DNA of 5,896 nt from Spirosoma sp. (lineage in GTDB: Bacteria; Bacteroidota; Bacteroidia; Cytophagales; Spirosomataceae): contig JANXVQ010000815.1 in NCBI GenBank assembly GCA_025351545.1, forward strand, positions 1-5,896. Reading direction: 5' to 3'. Below, piece after piece: positions 1 to 5,896 of this stretch. The number at the start of each line of letters is the position of its first letter. Position 1 is the first letter of the stretch. The notes beneath the pieces are model-generated. The model saw only the letters and a list, made by a program, of their open reading frames with translations, searched no databases and was not told where the DNA came from. Position numbers and translations under genes: made by a program.

Positions 1-22
1 TGTCAGGTTCGGAAACCTGACA
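1..22. repeat. Perfect inverted repeat (hairpin) at the window edge
   Basis: The arms TGTCAGGTT (1-9) and AACCTGACA (14-22) are exact reverse complements around the 4-base loop CGGA. The stem may continue to the left, because the right arm is followed by CC and the matching bases would lie outside the window. No run of T follows, so a classical intrinsic terminator is not supported, although the structure could still end transcription of a gene to the left. A dispersed palindromic repeat is an equally good reading. Copy number cannot be judged from one window. Confidence 0.6.
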
Positions 23-226
23 CCACGTTTAAACCCGATCCCGTATTGCGTTTGAGAAAAGGCGAAAATGAAAAATATTGTCGGTTATTTATACGACTCA
101 ACTAGGGTCATACCATGGCAATAAAGTATTCTGCTTAATAAGTAAAGTTGGCTCTCTATAAACTAAACTATCAATACGTTGACTGATAGGATTTCCCGAG
201 TGGTAATACATATGCCTTCCTTATTG

Positions 227-240
227 AGGCCGAAAGGCCT
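227..240. other. Small GNRA-capped hairpin
   Basis: AGGCC (227-231) and GGCCT (236-240) pair perfectly around the loop GAAA, which is a GNRA tetraloop when read on the plus strand. A competing hairpin shares the same bases: CCGAA (230-234) with TTCGG (240-244) around a 5-base loop. The overlap of the two foldings could be a chance result of a palindromic core (AAGGCCTT, 234-241). No T-run follows on either strand. It lies about 55 bases past the stop of the minus-strand frame, so it might end that transcript if one exists. Confidence 0.3.
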
Positions 241-297
241 TCGGATTGAACTTGCCGATTGATAAATTAACGCATTATAGCGTGTCGATGCAATACG

Positions 298-567
298 TTA
301 TTTACCTTTGGGGACTTGTTCAATCATCGCAGTGGTATTATTGGTTTGGGCAGCAATTGCCTGACTGGAGCCTACACCGAACATATTTATTCTGGCCTTA
401 AGCAACTCATGGCGAATGGCGTAAAAACGGGTAACCGAAGGAAATACTGTTATCAAATTGCCAATATCGGATTGCCCTCTTTGTGAATGTGCTGAATAGC
501 CAAACCGGCTTGTTTCCTTTTGACGACGGTGTCGATAGTATGCCGTTCGTGTTTCGAGCTTATACAA
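298..567 (-). CDS. Unrecognised 89-codon reading frame, possible gene remnant
   Basis: This frame is open on the minus strand in a stretch with no competing gene, so it is not a shadow of a known coding region. I do not recognise the product. The N-terminal third is basic (several Arg, Lys and Tyr, including RHRRQK at 12-17). The C-terminal half looks helical, with AIRHELLKARINMFG at about 50-64 and a Gln/Asn/Thr-rich tail ending PKGK. There is no signal peptide or membrane segment. The only start for the full frame is TTG at 567, with no clear ribosome site; internal ATG codons come at residues 62 and 81. Upstream, the frame reads through a single TGA (580-582) for 20 more codons before a TAA (643-645), which would fit a decayed longer gene. 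Codon choice looks plausible for coding, but this could also be chance. Confidence 0.22.
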   Translation of the reverse strand: MYKLETRTAYYRHRRQKETSRFGYSAHSQRGQSDIGNLITVFPSVTRFYAIRHELLKARINMFGVGSSQAIAAQTNNTTAMIEQVPKGK

Positions 568-699
568 CGGCCCGTCAATTCAGCGGTGGCCATCTGGCAG
601 CCGTTTCCCTAACGCTGGAGCATCCTGAACCGCACTAGCGATTTACGACGGCTACGGCAGTAAGAAATAGATAAACTACGCGCAAAAGCTATACACAAC

Positions 700-705
700 G
701 GAAAG
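700..705 (+). promoter_or_regulatory. Weak ribosome binding site before the acylase gene
   Basis: GGAAAG ends 7 bases before the ATG at 713. It is only a partial Shine-Dalgarno match, but it favours 713 over the next in-frame ATG at 737, which has no purine-rich stretch at a suitable distance. Confidence 0.35.
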
Positions 706-712
706 ATTCACT

Positions 713-3175
713 ATGTTTAGGTTTAAATCTGATCGTATGCGCCAATTATTTTTTCTGATTGCTGTCTTTCTGCCAATTTGTTGTAACGCTCAGGCGAACA
801 AAACGATACAGATGCCCGGTCTGCAACAGCCCGTCGAAGTCATCCGCGATCGTTGGGGTGTCAATCATATTTATGCCAAAAATGAACATGATCTGTTCTT
901 TGCGCAAGGCTACTCGGCGGCTCAGGATCGGCTGTTTCAATTAGAAATCTGGCGTCGGCAGGCTACCGGTACGGTTGCTGAACTACTCGGTCCGCAGGAA
1001 ATCAAGCGCGACATTGGTGCTCGATTGTTTCGCTACAGACCGAGCGTGGCCAAACCGAACGCGGCCCGTGGAGACATCCATAAAGAATTACTGCATTACC
1101 ATCCGCACGGTCCGCAAATTGTCGGGGCATTTGTGGAGGGTATCAACGCCTACATCACCAATATTTTAAAAACACCAGAAAAGCTGCCATTCGAGTTCAG
1201 GGTGCTTGATACAAAGCCGGGCTTATGGACGCCCGAAGTTGTTATTAGCCGCCATCAGGGACTTTTTTATAATGTTCGGGAGGAATTGAATTATGGTCGG
1301 TTAGTTAAATTAATTGGCCCCGACAAACTTCGCGAACTGCAATGGTTTCATCCGCAGTCTGCCGGTTCGCCATCGAAGCCAGCCGAACCAGATTTAACGC
1401 TTCATGTTGACGGCGACGAGCTTTTTCAACCAATTCTGGAATTATACGAAGCGTTTCGCCTGCCGCTAAAATTTCAGGGACAAGCAACAAAGGTTGATGA
1501 AGACGAAGCAAATTCATCCAAACCCGTTATAAATCAGGGATTTGATTCTGAGAAACAGTATGTAGGTTCAAACAACTGGGTTATTTCGGGGGCTAAATCG
1601 GCTAGTGGTTACCCAATGCTCGCCAACGATCCTCACCGGGCGCAATCGACTCCTTCATTACGATATTGGGTTCACCTGAATGCACCGGGCTGGAATGTGG
1701 TTGGGGCAGGGGAGCCCACACTTCCCGGCGTTTCGGTTGGGCACAACGACCATGGCGCGTGGGGCTTAACCATTTTTGAGACAGACAACGAAGACTTATA
1801 TGTTTATGACACCAACCCGGCCAATTCGAACCAGTACCGATATAAAGGCAACGGCACAACGTATCGCTGGGTAAACATGAAAATTCTGACCGAAACTATT
1901 CCGGTGAAGGGTGGACAGCCGCAGACGGTTAAGCTGAAATACACTCAGCATGGGCCGGTGGTGTTTGAAGATAGTCAACATCATAAAGCCTACGCCATAC
2001 GGTCGGGCGGGTTCGAAATAGGCACTGCGCCCTATTTAGCCAGTTTACGGATGAATCAGGCTCGAACATGGGCTGAGTTTCGGCAAGCCTGTCTGTTCAG
2101 TCGGGTGCCGGGCGAAAACATGATTTGGGCAGACAAAACAGGTACGATTGGCTGGCAGTCTGTGGGCCTGGCACCCATCCGCAAGAATTTTACGGGTTTG
2201 GTGCCCGTTCCGGGCGATGGGCGGTTTGAGTGGGCTGGATTCTTACCTATCGACCAGTTACCCAATAAACTTAATCCACCCGAAGGCTATGTCGTTACGG
2301 CGAATAACAACCTCATTGAACCGGCAAATCGCGCTACTAATTTCCCCCATCGAAATGCTATCGGTTGGACATGGTCCAGCCCTTCGCGGGCCCACCGCAT
2401 CGAAGAAGTATTAAATGATGGAAAGCGGAAAAATTTAGTCGATTTCATGGCCTTACAGGCCGATTATCTGGCTATTCCGGCCCGGACATTGGTGCCGTTG
2501 TTACAAAATCTATCCTCGCCCACCGACCGAACAGAACGGGCCCTGAATTACCTCAATCGCTGGGATTATAAACTCACGCCCAACTCGGTAGCGGCTTCAA
2601 TTTATGTGGCCTGGGAAGGACAATTAAAACAGGCCATTTACCTGGAAAAGGTGCCTGCAACGGCTAGGCCTTACCTGAAAAGCTTACCGACAAAGCGGTT
2701 CATTGACGCTTTGCTGATTCCAACCACTACCCGCGATAGCTTGCTGTTAACCTGTCTTGACCGGGCCGTAGCCGAACTCACCACCCGGCTCGGCACCGAC
2801 ATGGACGACTGGTCGTATGGGCAGCGAAAAAACAAACATATCACCCTTACGCATCCGCTGAGTAACCTGGTCGATAAGGCTATGCGCCAGAAAATTAACC
2901 TTGGACCGGTGGCGCGGGGTGGTTATGCCGAAACCGTCAATGCCACATCCAATGAACTCAATCAAACGCATGGCGCATCGTTTCGTATTCTGGTAGACAC
3001 CGAAGACTGGGACAAAACGCTGGGTATCAACACGCCCGGTCAGTCAGGTGATCCGGCCAGCGCGCACTACGCCGACTTGTTTCCAATTTGGGCTGAGAAC
3101 GGCTATTTCCCGGTCTTTTTCTCGAAGGAAAAAATCAAGACTGTTGCCGAAGGAACGACAGTATTGCAGCCCTAA
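713..3175 (+). CDS. Penicillin acylase family N-terminal-nucleophile amidohydrolase, exported
   Basis: Family enzymes hydrolyse the amide bond of N-acylated compounds (beta-lactams, acyl-homoserine lactones, other acyl amides) after the precursor cuts itself into alpha and beta chains. Residues 9-26 form a signal peptide with a hydrophobic core (LFFLIAVFLPI) and likely cleavage after CNA (26), so the enzyme should act in the periplasm or outside. The alpha chain would run to about 265, followed by a polar spacer (about 266-285). The beta chain would begin at Ser286 in GSNNW, the self-cleavage and catalytic serine. Counting Ser286 as beta-1, His308 (in NDPHR) is beta-23, as in cephalosporin-type members. 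Asp358 and Asp361 fall on beta-73 and beta-76, the calcium ligands of E. coli penicillin G acylase. Asn531 in TANNN fits the oxyanion Asn, and Arg562 the conserved Arg of that region. The length of 820 is usual for the family. The start at 713 is preferred; ATG 737 would still leave a signal peptide. The substrate cannot be read from sequence. No partner gene is adjacent. Confidence 0.93.
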   Translation: MFRFKSDRMRQLFFLIAVFLPICCNAQANKTIQMPGLQQPVEVIRDRWGVNHIYAKNEHDLFFAQGYSAAQDRLFQLEIWRRQATGTVAELLGPQEIKRDIGARLFRYRPSVAKPNAARGDIHKELLHYHPHGPQIVGAFVEGINAYITNILKTPEKLPFEFRVLDTKPGLWTPEVVISRHQGLFYNVREELNYGRLVKLIGPDKLRELQWFHPQSAGSPSKPAEPDLTLHVDGDELFQPILELYEAFRLPLKFQGQATKVDEDEANSSKPVINQGFDSEKQYVGSNNWVISGAKSASGYPMLANDPHRAQSTPSLRYWVHLNAPGWNVVGAGEPTLPGVSVGHNDHGAWGLTIFETDNEDLYVYDTNPANSNQYRYKGNGTTYRWVNMKILTETIPVKGGQPQTVKLKYTQHGPVVFEDSQHHKAYAIRSGGFEIGTAPYLASLRMNQARTWAEFRQACLFSRVPGENMIWADKTGTIGWQSVGLAPIRKNFTGLVPVPGDGRFEWAGFLPIDQLPNKLNPPEGYVVTANNNLIEPANRATNFPHRNAIGWTWSSPSRAHRIEEVLNDGKRKNLVDFMALQADYLAIPARTLVPLLQNLSSPTDRTERALNYLNRWDYKLTPNSVAASIYVAWEGQLKQAIYLEKVPATARPYLKSLPTKRFIDALLIPTTTRDSLLLTCLDRAVAELTTRLGTDMDDWSYGQRKNKHITLTHPLSNLVDKAMRQKINLGPVARGGYAETVNATSNELNQTHGASFRILVDTEDWDKTLGINTPGQSGDPASAHYADLFPIWAENGYFPVFFSKEKIKTVAEGTTVLQP

Positions 3176-3276
3176 CCCAACGTGGCCTGATAATCTGCTG
3201 CTTTCACCCGCGGCTAAAGTCATGAGTTGATATATTTTGGGGCCGGTAATTCGCTCGACATACAGGCTACATTTCG

Positions 3277-3284
3277 TACTTTTG
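3277..3284 (+). promoter_or_regulatory. Bacteroidota-type -7 promoter box before argS
   Basis: TACTTTTG matches the Bacteroidota consensus TAnnTTTG exactly and ends 6 bases before the argS ATG at 3291. The -33 element is poor: only TTCG (3250-3253), 23 bases upstream, is near the expected place. Transcription would then start at or within a few bases of the ATG, giving a very short leader or a leaderless mRNA. The rest of the spacer 3176-3276 shows no clear terminator for the acylase gene. Confidence 0.5.
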
Positions 3285-3290
3285 TGGTTA

Positions 3291-5090
3291 ATGGATATTC
3301 AGTCAATACTCGAAACCGACATCTTACAGGCCATCAATGAACTCTATCCGGGTCAGTCCGACGATGTGCAGCTTAGTCCCACCAAAAAAGAATTTGAAGG
3401 GCAATATACGTTCGTTACTTTTCCTTATACGAAAAAGCTCCGGCAAGCACCCGCGCAGATTGGGCAGACGATTGGTGCGTGGTTAGTCGAAAATAGTGCC
3501 ATCGTCAGTGCATTCAATGTGGTGCAGGGTTTTCTTAATATCAGCATTGCCGATTCGGCCTGGGTGGAAGTGTTAAACGACATTGCCGCCAATTCGGCTT
3601 TTGGTACATTGGCTCAAAAAGGAGAGTCGGTAATGGTTGAATTTTCGTCGCCAAATACCAACAAACCGCTGCACCTCGGCCATTTGCGCAATAATTTTCT
3701 GGGCGACTCGGTGAGCCGGATTCTGACAGCGAACGGCTACGATGTTGTGAAAACCTGTATTGTCAACGACCGTGGCATACACATCTGTAAGTCCATGCTG
3801 GCCTACCAGATGTTCGGAACTGATGCGTCGGGTCGCGCCGAAACACCTGAATCATCGGGGATGAAAGGCGACCATCTGATTGGGAAATATTACGTTCTGT
3901 TCGACAAAGCGTATAAAGGGCAGATCGAAGACATGGTGGCGCTGGGAACACCAAAAGAGGAAGCGGAAAAAACTGCCCCATTAATGCTCGAAGTTCAGCA
4001 AATGCTGCGACTTTGGGAACAGGGCGACCCCGAAACGAAGGCTTTATGGAGCCAGCTTAATGCCTGGGTGTACGAAGGGTTTGCCGTTACCTACAAAAAT
4101 ATAGGTGTCAGTTTCGATAAGACCTACTACGAATCGAATACCTATCTGCTTGGTAAAGAGATTGTTGAGGAAGGAATTCAAAAGGGCGTTTTCTTCCGTA
4201 AAGATGACGGCTCAGTCTGGATTGATTTAACGGAAGAAGGCTTAGATCAAAAACTGGTTATGCGTTCCGATGGTACGTCGGTCTATATGACGCAGGACCT
4301 CGGCACCACTGAATTGAAGTTTCAGGATTTTCAAAGTGACCGCCAGATTTGGGTTGTGGGTAACGAGCAGGATTACCACTTTAATGTCTTGTTTGCCATT
4401 ATGCGCCAATTGGGCCGGTCGTATGCGAATAAGCTATATCACCTGTCGTACGGTATGGTTGACCTGCCAACGGGCAAGATGAAGTCCCGCGAGGGCACCG
4501 TTGTCGATGCTGATGATTTGATTCAGGAAACTGTCGATGCTGCCTCTACAGCCGCCGACGACGCTGCCAAAGGCAAACTCGACGGCTTCAGCCAGGATGA
4601 GAAAAAGGCGTTATTCCAGATGCTGGGCTTAGGCGCCCTAAAATATTATCTGCTCAAAGTTGACCCGCAAAAACGAATGCAGTTCAATCCGGCCGAATCG
4701 GTGGATTTGCACGGGAATACGGGGCCGTACATTCAATACGTTCATGCCCGGATTAAATCTATTTTGCGGAAGGCGGCTGAGATGAATGTTATCCTGGATG
4801 GTGCCGTTACTGCCACCCAATTAGACGAAGTTGAGCAGCAATTAGTGTTCTTGTTGAGCCAATATCCGCAGCGTGTAATCGACTCAGGTGCAGCTTATTC
4901 GCCTTCCTATATTGCGCAGTATGCCTATGAATTGGCAAAGACCTTTAATCAGTTTTACGATAAACTTTCTATCCTTAAAGAAATGGACATGGTGAAGCTT
5001 CATGTACGTCTTGTTTTATCAAATGCTGTTGGTGAAACTATTCGTAAGGCAATGGGTTTATTGGGCATAGAAGTCCCTGAAAAAATGTAG
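3291..5090 (+). CDS. argS: Arginyl-tRNA synthetase (class I)
   Basis: This enzyme attaches arginine to tRNA-Arg in the cytoplasm using ATP, and needs the tRNA for amino acid activation. Numbered from the ATG at 3291, the protein has 599 residues, the usual size. It has an N-terminal Add-1-type domain (about 1-90) that recognises the tRNA. The class I catalytic domain follows, with the HIGH motif as HLGH (128-131) inside SSPNTNKPLHLGHLRNN. The KMSKS loop is replaced by KMKSR (396-400) in LPTGKMKSREGTVVDADDL, a form I associate with Bacteroidota ArgRS. The C-terminal helical DALR anticodon-binding domain starts near GNTGPYIQYVHAR (475-487). The frame is open upstream to a TTG at 3237, which would add 18 residues (MGPVIRSTYRLHFVLLWL). 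I reject that start: it would put the promoter box inside the gene, and MDIQSILETDI matches the usual ArgRS N-terminus. No Shine-Dalgarno precedes the ATG. Identity is near certain; the start is probable. Confidence 0.97.
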   Translation: MDIQSILETDILQAINELYPGQSDDVQLSPTKKEFEGQYTFVTFPYTKKLRQAPAQIGQTIGAWLVENSAIVSAFNVVQGFLNISIADSAWVEVLNDIAANSAFGTLAQKGESVMVEFSSPNTNKPLHLGHLRNNFLGDSVSRILTANGYDVVKTCIVNDRGIHICKSMLAYQMFGTDASGRAETPESSGMKGDHLIGKYYVLFDKAYKGQIEDMVALGTPKEEAEKTAPLMLEVQQMLRLWEQGDPETKALWSQLNAWVYEGFAVTYKNIGVSFDKTYYESNTYLLGKEIVEEGIQKGVFFRKDDGSVWIDLTEEGLDQKLVMRSDGTSVYMTQDLGTTELKFQDFQSDRQIWVVGNEQDYHFNVLFAIMRQLGRSYANKLYHLSYGMVDLPTGKMKSREGTVVDADDLIQETVDAASTAADDAAKGKLDGFSQDEKKALFQMLGLGALKYYLLKVDPQKRMQFNPAESVDLHGNTGPYIQYVHARIKSILRKAAEMNVILDGAVTATQLDEVEQQLVFLLSQYPQRVIDSGAAYSPSYIAQYAYELAKTFNQFYDKLSILKEMDMVKLHVRLVLSNAVGETIRKAMGLLGIEVPEKM

Positions 5091-5157
5091 TTAGTTGCTT
5101 CTGCTTCAGTCTCTTCAAATTACTTTCCCCAAATTCTACTAAAACGTTAAACCAACA

Positions 5158-5778
5158 ATGAAAAAGAATCTCGTTTTTACCTTAATTGGCGTTGTTATGA
5201 TTGCGACGCTTACCAGTTTTATGTCCTTTTCAACACTCGTTAAAGGCATCTTCATCGATAAACATGAAGTTGCCGTTGCTCCAGCTAATGCGGATGCACC
5301 CACAAAAAGCCTCTATGACTTCACGGTAAACTCGCTTGATGGTAAGGTCGTATCATTGAAGGGTTTTAAAGGCAAGAAAGTCATCATTCTGAACGTCGCA
5401 TCGAAATGCGGATTTACCCCACAGTATGCCGACTGGGAGAAATTCTACAAAGAGCATGGCGATAAAGTCGTTGTGTTAGGTTTTCCTGCCAATAATTTCA
5501 ATAGCCAGGAGCCAGGCAGCAGCGGAGAAATCGCGGAGTTCTGCAAAAAGAATTACGGCGTAACGTTTCCAATGTTTGAGAAGGTATCTGTCCTGGGCGA
5601 TGACCAGTCTCCGCTTTACAAATGGTTGACTGATAAATCGTTAAACGGTTGGAACGATAAAGTGCCAACCTGGAATTTCTGCAAATACGTCATCAACGAG
5701 AAAGGCGAACTAACACATTTCTTCGCGTCGAAAGTGAAGCCGGAAGATGAGGAATTTAAGAAAGCAGTAGGTATTTAA
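5158..5778 (+). CDS. Glutathione peroxidase family thiol peroxidase with N-terminal signal or anchor
   Basis: The family reduces hydrogen peroxide and organic hydroperoxides. Non-selenium bacterial members usually take electrons from thioredoxin rather than glutathione. The peroxidase fold spans about residues 50-206. The peroxidatic residue is Cys84 in NVASKCGFTPQY, and the rest of the catalytic tetrad is Gln117 (NSQEPG), Trp172 and Asn173 (TWNF). Cys129 in EIAEFCKKNYGVTFPMF sits close to the resolving-cysteine position of the thioredoxin-dependent enzymes. The Cys of the common FPCNQF motif is Ala111 here (FPANNF). Cys175 follows the catalytic Trp-Asn. Residues 5-24 are hydrophobic after MKKN, so the protein is probably exported or membrane-anchored; there is no lipobox and no clear AXA cleavage site. 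The 206 residues exceed the usual roughly 160 by this N-terminal part. Its start is 67 bases past argS in the same direction, with no terminator seen between, so co-transcription is possible. No Shine-Dalgarno is visible. Confidence 0.94.
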   Translation: MKKNLVFTLIGVVMIATLTSFMSFSTLVKGIFIDKHEVAVAPANADAPTKSLYDFTVNSLDGKVVSLKGFKGKKVIILNVASKCGFTPQYADWEKFYKEHGDKVVVLGFPANNFNSQEPGSSGEIAEFCKKNYGVTFPMFEKVSVLGDDQSPLYKWLTDKSLNGWNDKVPTWNFCKYVINEKGELTHFFASKVKPEDEEFKKAVGI

Positions 5779-5785
5779 TTAATTG

Positions 5786-5876
5786 GCGAAAGAGTGAAGG
5801 AGCGAAAGAGCGGCAACCGGTAACGGTCTTATGCGCTCTTTCGCTCCGCATCGGCGGCCCGGCTTCACTCTTTCGC
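5786..5876 (+). terminator. Long nested stem-loop after the peroxidase gene, possible terminator
   Basis: The arm 5786-5799 pairs perfectly over 14 bases with 5863-5876. Inside it, 5799-5812 pairs perfectly over 14 bases with 5834-5847; base 5799 can be used by only one of the two stems. The inner loop can form a third small stem, ACCG (5816-5819) with CGGT (5824-5827), closed by the GNRA loop GTAA. About 15 bases, GC-rich (5848-5862), bulge out on the right side. The position directly after a stop codon suits transcription termination or mRNA 3'-end protection, but there is no T-run, so this role is inference. Confidence 0.35.
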
Positions 5877-5884
5877 TCTTTCGC
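5786..5884. repeat. Nested inverted repeat made of 8-base GCGAAAGA units
   Basis: Seven bases past the peroxidase stop, three 8-base units run in tandem: GCGAAAGA (5786-5793), GTGAAGGA (5794-5801) and GCGAAAGA (5802-5809). The opposite orientation follows as TCTTTCGC at 5837-5844, 5869-5876 and 5877-5884. The 9-mer GCGAAAGAG therefore occurs twice forward and three times reversed within 99 bases. The element is non-coding as far as I can see and contains no transposase. It looks like an intergenic palindromic repeat that grew by unit duplication. The window ends 12 bases later, so its right boundary is uncertain. Confidence 0.75.
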
Positions 5885-5896
5885 ACAAATGGTGAA

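Larger units (their letters stand above)
1..712. other. Long region without a confident gene
   Basis: These 712 bases precede the acylase gene and look richer in A and T than the genes that follow. Apart from the two hairpins and the minus-strand reading frame listed separately, I see no recognisable protein, tRNA or other RNA gene. Short plus-strand frames exist (for example 18 codons from the ATG at 68 and 32 codons from the ATG at 540), but they carry no motif and no convincing ribosome site. The region may hold decayed coding sequence, or the regulatory region of the acylase gene. Confidence 0.5.

Noticed and set aside
68..124. 18-codon plus-strand frame starting at an ATG after a purine-rich stretch
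   Set aside because: Too short, with no recognisable motif; the purine-rich stretch upstream is not a clear ribosome site.
168..189. Small hairpin CTATCA / TGATAG with a 10-base loop
   Set aside because: Six mostly A-T pairs around a long loop are weak and expected by chance in an AT-rich region.
172..299. Direct repeat CAATACGTT at 172-180 and 291-299, possible target-site duplication around a small element
   Set aside because: The 110 bases between have no terminal inverted repeats at their ends, so there is no sign of a mobile element; the repeat is short enough to be chance.
303..310. Exact TAnnTTTG match (TACCTTTG) on the plus strand, a candidate promoter for the acylase gene
   Set aside because: No TTG-like -33 element lies at a workable distance, it would give a leader of about 400 bases, and it falls inside the end of the minus-strand frame. 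An 8-base motif with two free positions arises easily by chance.
540..638. 32-codon plus-strand frame opposite the minus-strand frame
   Set aside because: No ribosome site, no recognisable motif, and a short length expected by chance.
3237..3290. N-terminal extension of argS from a TTG start
   Set aside because: It would put the TACTTTTG promoter box inside the gene, uses a rare start codon without a ribosome site, and adds residues not expected at the N-terminus of arginyl-tRNA synthetases.
5095..5128. Possible promoter for the peroxidase gene: TTG at 5095-5097 and TACTTTCC at 5121-5128
   Set aside because: The -7 box has two mismatches to TAnnTTTG in its most conserved part, and the 23-base spacing is at the long end, so I do not list it as a feature.
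1..5896. Search for CRISPR arrays, tRNA genes, transposases or a defence or other novel multi-gene system
   Set aside because: No spaced direct repeats, tRNA-like cloverleaf or recognisable mobile or defence proteins were seen; the three genes are well-known families without shared function.

Overview
The window carries three intact genes on the plus strand, plus a roughly 700-base leader region with no confident gene and a compact repeat-rich tail. The sequence suggests a member of the Bacteroidota, probably a Cytophagales bacterium of the Spirosoma type. Three things point that way: the reading of the arginyl-tRNA synthetase (the KMKSREG signature loop), a promoter box of the Bacteroidota form TAnnTTTG just before argS, and weak or absent Shine-Dalgarno sequences. 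The genus is a guess from general resemblance, not a search result.

Layout. Bases 1-712 hold a perfect hairpin at the very edge (1-22), a GNRA-capped hairpin (227-240) and an unrecognised minus-strand reading frame (298-567). The first gene (713-3175) encodes an exported penicillin-acylase-family N-terminal-nucleophile amidohydrolase with its self-cleavage serine and supporting residues in place. After a 115-base spacer comes argS (arginyl-tRNA synthetase). Its best start is the ATG at 3291, close behind a TACTTTTG box. After a further 67 bases comes a glutathione-peroxidase-family protein with an N-terminal hydrophobic segment (5158-5778). The last 110 bases form a nested inverted repeat built from 8-base units of the type GCGAAAGA.

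How the genes relate. They do not form an obvious pathway: one envelope hydrolase, one housekeeping translation enzyme and one thiol peroxidase probably acting outside the cytoplasm. All point the same way, but argS has its own promoter-like site, so at most argS and the peroxidase gene look possibly co-transcribed. I see no defence system, CRISPR array, transposase or RNA gene. The window reads as ordinary chromosome, and its most unusual parts are the non-coding palindromic elements at its two ends.
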